DNA of 64,000 nt, taken from contig NZ_QKVM01000030.1 of NCBI RefSeq assembly GCF_003231305.1, forward strand, positions 1-64,000, in the 5' to 3' direction. Numbering within the stretch: the first letter of the stretch is position 1; each line of letters starts with the position of its first letter. Both the position numbers and the translations under genes were made by a program. Below are positions 54,107-62,139 of the stretch, piece by piece. Origin of the DNA: Pseudomonas sichuanensis. GTDB lineage: Bacteria; Pseudomonadota; Gammaproteobacteria; Pseudomonadales; Pseudomonadaceae. The notes under the pieces are model-generated. The model had not been told where the DNA came from and did not search any database. It was given only the letters and a program-made list of their open reading frames with translations.

Positions 54107-54426
54107 GCAAGAAGAAGACGAGCTTCACGATCGTCTCAACCGAAGAGCTGGCGGAGCTGCGCCGCGATCGAGACCGGCTGAGCGCGATTGAGTCGTGCTG
54201 CTGGGATGTCAGGTTCGATAGCCATTCCAACGGCATGGACGGGGACTACAGCATCAGCATTGAGATCGTCGGTCACTACGAGGGCAAGCCGCACGAGCGG
54301 GTCATGGGTGAGAACTACAACGAGAACCTGCGCGCTGCCATCGACCAGGCGCTGACCGCTGAGGCGTATCCACCAGAGCGACCAGAGTACGACATCTACG
54401 GAAACCCCGAGCGGAGGCGCGCATGA
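54103..54426 (+). CDS. Phage hypothetical protein
   Basis: 107 residues from GTG 54103 (MSKKKTSFTIVSTEELAELR). It is highly charged, with no membrane span and no recognised domain. It is coupled to both neighbours by 4-base overlaps within the early operon. Confidence 0.62.
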   Translation: MSKKKTSFTIVSTEELAELRRDRDRLSAIESCCWDVRFDSHSNGMDGDYSISIEIVGHYEGKPHERVMGENYNENLRAAIDQALTAEAYPPERPEYDIYGNPERRRA

Positions 54427-54815
54427 CCGACCTGATCGAAGTGAAGACGGCAGACCTCGCCGGCCATGCACTCGACTGGGCCGTCGCCCAGGCGGAAGGG
54501 CTTGAGGTATTTCTCGTTGGCCCGCAATACAACGTGCCATGGCGCGTGTTCTGGAAGAAGCGCGGCGAGGTGCTTGTGCGGGATGTGCTCTACAACCCGC
54601 ACGAGGATTGGGCGCTGGCCGGGCCGCTGATCGACAAGCACATGGTGAGCCTGCATTGCCCGCAGAGCACTGACGACGTTTGGGCTGGCTGGGTAATCAC
54701 CGACAAAGGAGAGTTTTGCCAAGCCGGTGACAGCGCCCCGATCTCCGCCTGCCGCGCCATCGTCGCCGCCAAGCTCGGCAATACCGTCAACATGCCGAAG
54801 GAGCTGATGCAATGA
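54423..54815 (+). CDS. NinX-like protein (DUF2591)
   Basis: 130 residues. The beginning TDLIEVKTADLAGHALDWAV and the later YNPHEDWALAGPLIDKH are the known DUF2591 (phage NinX) pattern. The role is not established. It is found in the early regions of many Pseudomonas and enterobacterial phages. Its stop overlaps the ATG of a 19-residue ORF. Confidence 0.8.
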   Translation: MTDLIEVKTADLAGHALDWAVAQAEGLEVFLVGPQYNVPWRVFWKKRGEVLVRDVLYNPHEDWALAGPLIDKHMVSLHCPQSTDDVWAGWVITDKGEFCQAGDSAPISACRAIVAAKLGNTVNMPKELMQ

Positions 54816-54871
54816 CCGTGATCTTCCCCCTCGCCTACATGGCCTACCTGATCTACAGGGGGCCGCGATGA
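54812..54871 (+). CDS. Tiny membrane peptide (19 residues)
   Basis: ATG 54812 overlaps the NinX-like stop (ATGA). Its own stop (TGA 54869-54871) overlaps the next gene's ATG as ATGA. The product MTVIFPLAYMAYLIYRGPR is one hydrophobic segment with a basic end. Double coupling in an operon of uniform 4-base overlaps makes translation likely. Function unknown. Confidence 0.5.
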   Translation: MTVIFPLAYMAYLIYRGPR

Positions 54872-55059
54872 TCCCGAATACAGGCTGGCTACGGCGCCAG
54901 CTCGAGTCGTCGCTGATCCTGCTGGCCGCATGGATCCTTGGCGGCCGCAACGTCACCAGGTCCGGGGTCGTCTCGCGCCGTGACAACAACGAGATGTTCG
55001 AGATGGACGGCGACCTGCGCGCCATCGCCCGCCGAATCCGCAAGCAGTACAGCGAGTAA
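54868..55059 (+). CDS. Small phage protein
   Basis: 63 residues (MIPNTGWLRRQLESSLILLA...). One weak hydrophobic segment (SLILLAAWILGG) is followed by a charged tail (DLRAIARRIRKQYSE). It is coupled to the tiny ORF upstream. Function unknown. Confidence 0.55.
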   Translation: MIPNTGWLRRQLESSLILLAAWILGGRNVTRSGVVSRRDNNEMFEMDGDLRAIARRIRKQYSE

Positions 55060-55107
55060 CCCCTCCCCCTACAACTCAAGCCCGCCGCGCGCGGGCGAGG
55101 ATGACCT

Positions 55108-55464
55108 ATGTCCGATTTCCAGACGACATCCGAACCAGTGGCCAGGAAGCGCCACATCTGCTGCGAGTGCCGCGGGCACATCGAGCCAGGCCAGGCATAC
55201 CAGCTCGTCGCGGGCTGCTGGGAAGGCGACATGAGCAGCTTCAAGACCTGCGCGAGCTGCGTCCAGGCGCGCGACTGGGCAATCGCCCAGCCCGAGTGGG
55301 GAGGCGACGGCGAGCACCTCTACTACTTCGGGATGCTTGAGGAAGATCTCTGCAACCTGGCGCCGGAGATGGACTTCGGTGACGGCCGCCGCTTCAAGGC
55401 CTATCGACTCCAGGTGCAAATGCGCCGGCGCCGAGACCAGGCCAAGCTGCAGAAAGCAGCCTGA
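55108..55464 (+). CDS. Phage protein with two CxxC motifs
   Basis: 118 residues. HICCECRGHIEPGQAYQLVA and FKTCASCVQARDW supply paired Cys for a probable zinc site. The rest has an acidic middle and a basic end. Similar proteins are frequent in Pseudomonas prophage early regions. Function unknown. Confidence 0.65.
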   Translation: MSDFQTTSEPVARKRHICCECRGHIEPGQAYQLVAGCWEGDMSSFKTCASCVQARDWAIAQPEWGGDGEHLYYFGMLEEDLCNLAPEMDFGDGRRFKAYRLQVQMRRRRDQAKLQKAA

Positions 55465-55501
55465 CCACCAACCTGCCGCCACCGGCGGCGTGGAGACCAT
55501 C

Positions 55502-55846
55502 ATGCAAGACGAAGAACGCCAGCCCGTGACCTACGTATCCGACAAGGTCCCGGAGGAGAAGATGGCCGAGCTGGTTGGCACGACCAAGCGGGCCTTGGAA
55601 GGGAAGCGAAGCCGTGGCGTGATCCCCGAGGGGGTCTGGAAGAAGATCGACGGCCGGATTTTTTACAGCATCAGGAGATACGAAGCGTGGCTAGAAGGAA
55701 GCTGGGGCTACCCGCTGGAGTCGAATTTATCGGCAAATCAATCCGCATCCGTTTTACTTGGAACAATGAGCGTCGATCCGAAACTCTCGCATATCCCCAA
55801 ACCGCAAAGGGGATCAAGGCGGCAGCCGATCTACGCGCTCAAGTAA
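55502..55846 (+). CDS. Excisionase-like protein
   Basis: 114 residues from ATG 55502 (MQDEERQPVTYVSDK). The segment EEKMAELVGTTKRALEGKRS followed by GVIPEGVWKKIDGRIFYSIR is a small winged-helix like DUF1233 excisionases, which bend attachment-site DNA for excision. The end of the frame overlaps the integrase gene by 160 bases in a different frame. Residues after about 62 may be translation into integrase sequence rather than a functional part. Confidence 0.7.
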   Translation: MQDEERQPVTYVSDKVPEEKMAELVGTTKRALEGKRSRGVIPEGVWKKIDGRIFYSIRRYEAWLEGSWGYPLESNLSANQSASVLLGTMSVDPKLSHIPKPQRGSRRQPIYALK

Positions 55847-56880
55847 TCAGCCTGGCCAAGCACGGCGTACTGGACGAAAAGCGGTACGCCGAACTGTTTC
55901 CCAGCTCAAGCTACGCGGCGCCGACAAGCGAGTTGATGTTTGGGGAGTATGCCCAAAGTTGGCTGAATAGCCTGGAGGTCGTGCACGATACCAGGGTCAA
56001 TTACAAGGGGTTGATGAACAACTACTGGATGCCCCATCTGGCGACGCTACCGATCAAAGTGGTTACGCCAATGGTGCTGAGGGAGGTGGTCGCAAAGACC
56101 GAGTGGAAGAGCTCGACAGTCAAGCGCGCCGCAATCGCCAGGGTCAAGGCGATGTTCCGGGCGGCGGTGTATGACGAGGTAGTAGACAGGAACCCGGCAG
56201 CATCGATACAGCTGCCACAGAAAAACAAAAAACAGGTTGATCCCTTCACCGTTGAAGAGGCAGATGCCTTGATCGAGTGGATGTATAAGAACTTCTCCCG
56301 ATGCAACCAGGTGTTTGCGGCGTTCTATGAGTTCGCCTTTTACACTGGCATGCGCACAGGGGAGATCATGGCGCTGCGCTGGGACGAGATCGATTTCGAA
56401 AAGAAGACGGCCCACGTCTGCCGCATCGTGGTCGAAAAGCAGGTGGCCGAGAGGACAAAGACCAAATACACGCGCACGGTGATGCTGAACAGTCGCGCCC
56501 TGGGCGCGCTTTCCAGGGCAAAGGAGATCGCGCAATACCGGTCAAAGCAGAAGCGTCGAGTGTCGACTGAGTCCCCATTTGTGTTCCAGCCTTCCGGCTC
56601 GTCGCCACACATCTCAGTGCCGGAGACGGCCGGCAAGCACTTCAGCCAAGCGGTCGAGGCAAAGGGCTTCAGGCATCGCCCCCAGTACAACTGTCGACAC
56701 ACCTATGCCACGATGTGCCTCATGTCAGGGATGAACCCAGCCTTCATCGCAGGGCAGCTTGGGCACTCGGTCCAGGTTCTACTTACGACCTATGCGAAGT
56801 GGCTGAATTCGGCCAGCGATTGGTCCGAATTGGCGAAGCTGGAAGAGAGGGTAATTGGTACAGAATTGGTACAGGATTAA
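55687..56880 (+). CDS. Tyrosine-type phage integrase
   Basis: 397 residues from GTG 55687 (MARRKLGLPAGVEFIG). An arm-binding domain (about 1-60), a core-binding SAM-like domain (about 75-170) and the catalytic domain follow. The catalytic set is visible: Arg in TGMRTGEIMALRW, His-x-x-Arg region as NCRHTYATMC, GQLGHS, and the Tyr nucleophile in LTTYAKW. It integrates and excises the prophage at the flanking 76-bp repeats. The stop codon (56878-56880) lies inside the right repeat, so the gene is bound to attP. Confidence 0.92.
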   Translation: MARRKLGLPAGVEFIGKSIRIRFTWNNERRSETLAYPQTAKGIKAAADLRAQVISLAKHGVLDEKRYAELFPSSSYAAPTSELMFGEYAQSWLNSLEVVHDTRVNYKGLMNNYWMPHLATLPIKVVTPMVLREVVAKTEWKSSTVKRAAIARVKAMFRAAVYDEVVDRNPAASIQLPQKNKKQVDPFTVEEADALIEWMYKNFSRCNQVFAAFYEFAFYTGMRTGEIMALRWDEIDFEKKTAHVCRIVVEKQVAERTKTKYTRTVMLNSRALGALSRAKEIAQYRSKQKRRVSTESPFVFQPSGSSPHISVPETAGKHFSQAVEAKGFRHRPQYNCRHTYATMCLMSGMNPAFIAGQLGHSVQVLLTTYAKWLNSASDWSELAKLEERVIGTELVQD

Positions 56881-56943
56881 ATTTCGTTCACGTTGCGCCC
56901 TTTAGATATAAGGCATTCGACAGTCTTTAAGCCATACTCCACA
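56868..56943. repeat. Right attachment repeat (attR) of the prophage
   Basis: 76 bases matching 45641-45716 with three substitutions. It contains the integrase stop codon and ends 57 bases before the first possible start of pbpG. Confidence 0.85.
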
Positions 56944-56999
56944 ATGCATCGGTTTTTTGGGGGAAAACCCTTGCACAGCCAACGACATACCAACATTTA

Positions 57000-57938
57000 G
57001 TGAGCCTCAACGTGAAAACTTCCCTGTCCATCCTCAGCCTGCTGCTGTTGCTCACAGGTACTGCGACCCTCCCGTCGACCGCTGCTGCACAACCCCCGGC
57101 CCAGGCCCAACGCGATCCCAGCAAGTTGCACTTGGCCTCCGGCAGCGCCCTGCTGATCGACCTCAACACCAACCAGGAGCTGTACGCCAGCCACGCCGAT
57201 CGCGTGCGCCCCATCGCCTCGGTCACCAAGCTGATGACCGCGATGGTCGTGCTCGACGCCAAGCTGCCCATGGACGAAATGCTCAGCATGACCATCGCCA
57301 ACAACCCGGAGATGAAAGGCGTGTATTCGCGGGTGCGCCTGGGTAGCGAGCTGAACCGTCGCGAGACGCTGCTGATTACCCTGATGTCGTCGGAGAACCG
57401 CGCCGCCACCACCCTGGCCAACCACTACCCTGGTGGCTACGGCGCCTTCATCAAGGCCATGAACGCCAAGGCCCGCGCACTGGGCATGAGCCATACCCGC
57501 TACGTCGAGCCGACCGGCCTGTCGACGCTGAACGTGTCCACCGCCCAGGACCTGGCCAAACTGCTGATGGCCTCGCGCAAGTACCCGATGCTCGGCGAAC
57601 TGTCGACCACCCCGGAAAAGACCGTGGCGTTCCGCAAACCCAACTACACCCTGGGCTTTCGCAACACCGACCACCTGGTCAACAAGAGCAGCTGGGACAT
57701 CAAGCTGACCAAGACCGGCTTCACCAACGAGGCGGGCCACTGCCTGGTGCTGCTGACCCGGATGGACAACCGCCCGGTGGCCATGGTGATTCTCGACGCC
57801 TACGGCAAGTACACCCACTTCGCCGATGCCAGCCGCATGCGCCAATGGCTGGAAACCGGCAGCGCCAAGGCGGCGCCGTCGGTGGCCATGCAGTACAAGA
57901 GCGAGCGCCAGGCCCGCCCGCGCCTGGTTCAGGACTGA
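57000..57938 (+). CDS. pbpG: D-alanyl-D-alanine endopeptidase (PBP7)
   Basis: 312 residues (308 if the GTG at 57012 is used). A signal peptide (LSILSLLLLLTGTATLPSTAAA) sends it to the periplasm. The S11 peptidase motifs are SVTK (PIASVTKLMTAM), SEN (MSSENRAATTLA) and KTG (LTKTGFTNEAG). It cuts D-Ala-meso-DAP cross-links during wall growth. The prophage ends 57 bases upstream, so the promoter is probably partly phage-derived. A GC hairpin follows the stop. Confidence 0.9.
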   Translation: MSLNVKTSLSILSLLLLLTGTATLPSTAAAQPPAQAQRDPSKLHLASGSALLIDLNTNQELYASHADRVRPIASVTKLMTAMVVLDAKLPMDEMLSMTIANNPEMKGVYSRVRLGSELNRRETLLITLMSSENRAATTLANHYPGGYGAFIKAMNAKARALGMSHTRYVEPTGLSTLNVSTAQDLAKLLMASRKYPMLGELSTTPEKTVAFRKPNYTLGFRNTDHLVNKSSWDIKLTKTGFTNEAGHCLVLLTRMDNRPVAMVILDAYGKYTHFADASRMRQWLETGSAKAAPSVAMQYKSERQARPRLVQD

Positions 57939-57947
57939 AAGCCCGCA

Positions 57948-57970
57948 GCGCCCCGCAGGATGCGGGGCGC
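57948..57970 (+). terminator. Hairpin after pbpG
   Basis: GCGCCCCGCA-GGA-TGCGGGGCGC is a perfect 10-bp stem 9 bases after the stop. There is no T-run on either side. Confidence 0.55.
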
Positions 57971-57974
57971 GCCT

Positions 57975-58240
57975 TCAGCGGCGGCCTTCGGCCAGCATGC
58001 GCACGGCCAGCCCCGCCAGCACGGTCCCCATCAGCCAACGCTGAACCAGCTGCCATACCGGCCGCCCGGCGAGAAACACGGCGATGGAGCCGGCCATCAC
58101 CGCGATCAACGCATTCACCGACACACTGATCATGATCTGCGTGCAGCCCAGCACCAGCGACTGGGCCAGCACACTGCCGTGGCCCGGTTCGATGAACGGC
58201 GGCATCAGCGACAGGTACGTCACTGCGATCTTGGGGTTGG
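57975..58240 (-). pseudogene. Broken LysE/RhtB-family exporter (C-terminal part only)
   Basis: The minus strand reads NPKIAVTYLSLMPPFIEPGH, then two further hydrophobic segments (LVLGCTQIMISVSVNALIAV and WLMGTVLAGLAVRMLAEG). This is the C-terminal ~85 residues of an amino-acid exporter. Upstream of NPK an in-frame stop follows at once, and the expected ~120 N-terminal residues are missing. A 29-bp repeat also found at 12268 lies about 35 bases beyond the break. Confidence 0.82.
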
Positions 58241-58273
58241 GCAGCTACTGGCTTGGGATCGCATATGGGCTAC

Positions 58274-58302
58274 CAGGTGCAGGGCGCTGCAAATTCATCG
58301 CC
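58274..58302. repeat. 29-bp repeat, copy 2
   Basis: Identical to 12268-12296 and in the same orientation. It lies between the broken LysE gene and the GNAT gene. Confidence 0.6.
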
Positions 58303-58314
58303 TTGCCCCAGCCC

Positions 58315-58809
58315 TCACACCACCCTCTGCATATGCGTAGTCCGCCAAACCGGATCCCCTTCCACATCCACAATGGCAAACCCCTGCCCCTCCCAGAATC
58401 GAATCGCCCCCGGCAAGAACGGATGGGTATGCAGGTACAGCCACTCAACCCCAGCTCGCCGCGCCGCGGCGCGCAGCGCCGCAAACAACGCCCTTGCCAG
58501 CCCACGGCGCCGATACTCCGGCGCAACGAACAAGCGCACCACTTCCACGGTACGGCGGGCGCGGTAATCGAGCTGGGCAAAGCGATGGTCATACGGCAGG
58601 TACCCGATGCCCGCCACCAATCGCCCCTGGTCATGGGCGACCAGAAACAGCCCCTCCCCCTCCAGGTAGCTTTCCTCGAAACAGGCAAGGTCCCTGGGCA
58701 TCGGTGAATCGGCGAGCATCGGGAAAAGCCCACGGCGGGCGGTATCGATGAAATCGACGACCTCGCGGGCATTCAGGTGGGTGGCGGTGCTCAGCGTCCA
58801 GGTCGGCAT
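58315..58809 (-). CDS. GNAT-family N-acetyltransferase
   Basis: 164 residues. The acetyl-CoA pyrophosphate loop is in VRLFVAPEYRRRGLARALFA (Q/RxxGxG/A type). The flanking strands YRARRTVEVVRLF and VEWLYLHTHPF complete the fold. The acceptor is unknown. It is a single gene between the LysE relic and the coiled-coil gene. Confidence 0.82.
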   Translation of the reverse strand: MPTWTLSTATHLNAREVVDFIDTARRGLFPMLADSPMPRDLACFEESYLEGEGLFLVAHDQGRLVAGIGYLPYDHRFAQLDYRARRTVEVVRLFVAPEYRRRGLARALFAALRAAARRAGVEWLYLHTHPFLPGAIRFWEGQGFAIVDVEGDPVWRTTHMQRVV

Positions 58810-58869
58810 CGGCGTTGCGGCGGCTCATCGATCACGGGCCGCCAGCATACCCAATCACCCCGGCAAAGG

Positions 58870-59304
58870 TCAGGCCACGGTGTTGACCGAACCACCGGCA
58901 CTGCTGCCACCCAGCTTGTTCAGGGTCTCCAGCAACTGCGCGGTAGCCGCCGAGATCTGCCCGATCAGGGTGGTGATACTGGCCTGCTTGGCAGCAATCG
59001 CCGCCTGGCTCGCCGGGTCGTCATCCTTCTTCGCCATCATCGCGGCCAACTGCTTCTGCTCTTCGGCCAACTGCTTCTGCAGCCGCTTGATCATCTCACG
59101 CAGCTCTTTGACCTCGGGCGGATCGGAGCTTTCGTCGGTCTCGATGCTGGGCCCGGCGTCGGCATCAGCCTTGAACAGCTTGGGGTCGAGCTTCAGCGGC
59201 GCGGCTTCCTGAGTGCCGCTGCCAGCCTGGGCCGTGCCGCTCTGGGCAGCATTGTTGAGGGCAGGCGCGCTGCCGGCGATGTTGATGAGCGTGAAATTAA
59301 CCAT
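58870..59304 (-). CDS. Coiled-coil hypothetical protein
   Basis: 144 residues from ATG 59302-59304 (MVNFTLINIAGSAPALNN). Low-complexity Ala/Ser/Gly/Thr-rich ends surround a central coiled coil (VKELREMIKRLQKQLAEEQK). There is no signal peptide. It reads divergently from the pyoverdine genes, with the iron-starvation box between them. No function is recognised. Confidence 0.65.
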   Translation of the reverse strand: MVNFTLINIAGSAPALNNAAQSGTAQAGSGTQEAAPLKLDPKLFKADADAGPSIETDESSDPPEVKELREMIKRLQKQLAEEQKQLAAMMAKKDDDPASQAAIAAKQASITTLIGQISAATAQLLETLNKLGGSSAGGSVNTVA

Positions 59305-59383
59305 GTCCCTGATCCTCTGCAAGGGTCCTTCCGATGACTGCATATCGGCAGGCCACGGCGAAACATGAACGCCAACGCGTCGA

Positions 59384-59407
59384 TAAATTTACCCCCCCGC
59401 CATTCGT
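59384..59407 (+). promoter_or_regulatory. Iron-starvation box upstream of pvdM
   Basis: TAAAT (59384-59388), exactly 16 bases, then CGT (59405-59407). This is the -35/-10-type element of ECF sigma factors PvdS/PfrI that read pyoverdine genes under iron limitation. It lies 72-78 bases before the pvdM start codons. Confidence 0.82.
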
Positions 59408-59478
59408 CCACCTGATACCCGAACCCTGCCTGGGCGCCCGTGCGCCACCGGCAGGCACCCGATCAGCCCTGCAACGAG

Positions 59479-60831
59479 ATGGCAATGACCAAGACCCGTT
59501 CCCGCAAAGCCCTGTACATCGGCCTGCCCCTGGCCCTGGCGGTCGCCCTGGGCAGCGCCGCCGGCTACTTCTACTGGCAAGGCCGGGAGGCCGGCTACCC
59601 GCGCCAGATCGTCGAACAGGCCAACGCCCTGCACGAACACATGCTCTCCTTCGACAGCCACGTCACCGTGCCGCTGGACCTGGGCAACGCCGGCAACGAA
59701 CTGGACAAGGACGGCCCGACCCAGTTCGACCTGGTCAAGGCCAACCGCGGGCGCCTGTCGGGCGCCGCGCTGACCATTTTCGGCTGGCCGGAAATCTGGA
59801 ACGGCCCCAACGCCCCACACCGCCCCACCCCCGGCTTTGTCGACGCCGCGCGCCACGAGCAAGAGGTGCGCTACAAGATCATCAGCGGCATGGTCCGCGA
59901 CTTCCCCAACCAGGTCGGCATCGCCTACACCCCCGCCGACTTCCGCCGCCTCAACGGCGAGGGCAAGTTCGCCATCTTCATCAGCATGCTCAACGCCTAC
60001 CCGCTGGGCCATGACGTCGCCCAGCTGGACCTGTGGGCCGCACGCGGCATGCGCATGTTCGGTTTCAGCTACACCGGCAACAACGACTGGGCCGACTCCT
60101 CGCGCCCGCTGCCGTTCTTCAACGACACCGCCGACGCCCTCGGCGGCCTGTCGCCGCTGGGTGAACAGGCGGTCAAGCGCCTCAACGACCTGGGCGTGAT
60201 CATCGACGTGTCGCAGATGTCGACAAAGGCCCTGGAAGACGTGGCCCGCCTGTCGCGCGCACCGATGGTCGCCTCGCACTCGGCGCCCCGGGCGCTGGTG
60301 GACATCCCACGCAACCTCTCCGACCACGAGATGCAGCTGATCAAGGCCAGCGGCGGGGTGATCCAGGTGGTCGGTTTCGGCCAGTACCTCAAGCCGCTGG
60401 GCAAGCCGGTGCTGGACAAGCTCGACGCCCTGCGCGCGCGCTTCGACCTGCAACCGCTGCAAGGCCTGGCCAACGCCCTGATGCCGGGCGACGCAGTGAT
60501 CGCCATCTGGCCCGAGTCGCGCTTCGGCGAATACGCAAGTTCGCTGTACGGCATCCTCGAAGAAGAACCCAAGGCCACCCTCAAGCAGTACGTCGATGCC
60601 ATCGACTACACGGTGAAAAAGGTAGGCATCGACCACGTCGGCATCAGTTCCGACTTCAACGACGGCGGCGGCCTGGACGGCTGGAAGGACGTGAGCGAAA
60701 TCCGCAACGTCACCGCCGAGCTGCTGACCCGCGGCTACAGCGAGACGGACATCGCGAAACTCTGGGCGGGCAACTTCCTGCGCGCCTGGGAACAGGTACA
60801 GAAATCCGCACAACCCGTCGCCACCCGCTGA
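59479..60831 (+). CDS. pvdM: PvdM, membrane-dipeptidase-like pyoverdine maturation protein
   Basis: 450 residues from ATG 59479 (or ATG 59485). An N-terminal membrane segment (ALYIGLPLALAVALGSAAGY) anchors it to the periplasmic side. The body is a peptidase M19 (renal dipeptidase) barrel with MVASHSAPRALVDIPRNLSD and HVGISSDFNDGGG. The first zinc motif, normally HxD, reads FDSHVTVP, with Thr at the Asp position. It is needed for periplasmic maturation of ferribactin to pyoverdine, in support of PvdP, according to published work as remembered. It is first of pvdM-pvdN-pvdO, under an iron-starvation box. Confidence 0.9.
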   Translation: MAMTKTRSRKALYIGLPLALAVALGSAAGYFYWQGREAGYPRQIVEQANALHEHMLSFDSHVTVPLDLGNAGNELDKDGPTQFDLVKANRGRLSGAALTIFGWPEIWNGPNAPHRPTPGFVDAARHEQEVRYKIISGMVRDFPNQVGIAYTPADFRRLNGEGKFAIFISMLNAYPLGHDVAQLDLWAARGMRMFGFSYTGNNDWADSSRPLPFFNDTADALGGLSPLGEQAVKRLNDLGVIIDVSQMSTKALEDVARLSRAPMVASHSAPRALVDIPRNLSDHEMQLIKASGGVIQVVGFGQYLKPLGKPVLDKLDALRARFDLQPLQGLANALMPGDAVIAIWPESRFGEYASSLYGILEEEPKATLKQYVDAIDYTVKKVGIDHVGISSDFNDGGGLDGWKDVSEIRNVTAELLTRGYSETDIAKLWAGNFLRAWEQVQKSAQPVATR

Positions 60832-60848
60832 GCAAGGCCCAACCCTTC

Positions 60849-62126
60849 ATGACCAACCGTCGCAGTTTCCTCAAACAAGCCGGCGTCCTCGCCGCCAGCC
60901 TGCCCCTGCTCGCCCACGCCCAGGCGCCGACCACCAGCACCAGGCCGCTGGCCGGCGCCGACAAATGGCGCAACCTGCGCGAGCTGTTCCCGCTCGACCC
61001 GCAGACCCTGCACTTCGCCAACTTCCTGATCACCGCCCACGCCCGCCCCGTGCAGGCGGCCATCGACCGCCACCGCGCCGACCTCGACCGCAACCCCGCC
61101 GCCCTGATGGACTGGAACAGCCAGTACGAGTGGCAGCGCGAGGACGAAGTACGCGAATGGGCCGGGCGCTACCTGGAAGTCGGGCCACGCCAGATCGCCC
61201 TGACCGGCAGCACCACCGAAGGCCTGGCGATGATCTACAGCGGCCTGCAGGTAGGCCCGAAACAGGAAATTCTGATCACCGAGCATGAACACTACTCGGC
61301 CTACAAAGCCCTGGAATTCCGCAGCCGCCGCCAAGGCACCCAGGTCCGCAAGATCCGCCTGTTCGACAAACCCTGGAACGTCTCCACCGACCAGGTGCTG
61401 AGCACGATCGACCAGAGCATCCGCCCCGAAACCCGGGTGCTCGGCATGACCTGGGTGCACTCCAGCAGCGGCGTCAAACTGCCGGTGGGCGAGATCGGCG
61501 AACTGGTGCGCCGGCATAACCGCAACCGCAGCGAAGCCGAGCGCATCCTCTACGTGGTCGACGGCGTGCACGGTTTCGGCGTGGAGAACGCGCGCTTCGC
61601 CGACTTCAACTGCGACTACTTCATCGCCGGCACCCACAAGTGGATGTTCGGCCCCCGCGGCACCGGCCTGATCTGCGCCGCCTCCACCGGCATGGAGCAC
61701 CTCACCCCCAGCGTCGCCACCTTCTCCCGCGACGAAGACTTCGCCACCATCATGACCCCCGGCGGCTATCACGCCTTCGAGCATCGCTGGGCCACCAGCG
61801 AGGCCTTCAAGCTGCACCTGCAGTTGGGCAAGGCCGACGTCCAGGCGCGCATCCACCAGCTCAACAGCCTGCTCAAGGAGCGCCTGGCCGAGCACCGCCA
61901 GATCGAGCTGGTGACGCCACGCAGCCCCGAGTTCTCCGCCGGTTTCACCTTCTTCCGCGTCCCCGGCAAGGACCCCGACGCCTTCGCCGCGCAACTGATC
62001 GCCAACAAGGTCATGTGCGATGCGGTGTACCGCGAAGTCGGCCCGGTCATTCGCCTGGCCCCGGGGCTGCTCAATGACGAGCAGCAGATTGACCGGGTCA
62101 TGGCCCTGGTCACCCAGCAACTCTAG
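60849..62126 (+). CDS. pvdN: PvdN, PLP-dependent pyoverdine side-chain enzyme
   Basis: 425 residues. The Tat signal MTNRRSFLKQAGVLAASLPL shows export in folded form. The body is a class V aminotransferase fold, with the PLP lysine in FIAGTHKWMFGPRG. In P. fluorescens PvdN converts the glutamate side chain on the chromophore to succinamide. It lies 17 bases after pvdM and 13 bases before pvdO, so the three are an operon. Confidence 0.92.
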   Translation: MTNRRSFLKQAGVLAASLPLLAHAQAPTTSTRPLAGADKWRNLRELFPLDPQTLHFANFLITAHARPVQAAIDRHRADLDRNPAALMDWNSQYEWQREDEVREWAGRYLEVGPRQIALTGSTTEGLAMIYSGLQVGPKQEILITEHEHYSAYKALEFRSRRQGTQVRKIRLFDKPWNVSTDQVLSTIDQSIRPETRVLGMTWVHSSSGVKLPVGEIGELVRRHNRNRSEAERILYVVDGVHGFGVENARFADFNCDYFIAGTHKWMFGPRGTGLICAASTGMEHLTPSVATFSRDEDFATIMTPGGYHAFEHRWATSEAFKLHLQLGKADVQARIHQLNSLLKERLAEHRQIELVTPRSPEFSAGFTFFRVPGKDPDAFAAQLIANKVMCDAVYREVGPVIRLAPGLLNDEQQIDRVMALVTQQL

Positions 62127-62139
62127 AAAAGGATCTTCC

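Larger units (their letters stand above)
45641..56943. mobile_element. Reduced prophage (about 11.3 kb)
   Basis: It is bounded by 76-bp direct repeats and carries lysis genes, part of a tail module, an early-gene cluster, an excisionase-like gene and a tyrosine integrase at the right end. Terminase, portal, capsid and tail-tube genes, replication genes and a repressor are missing. A tail-fibre fragment runs straight into the early region at about 51870-51890, which suggests one large internal deletion. It is inserted between a DUF2388-like gene and pbpG. It cannot make particles alone. Confidence 0.85.
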
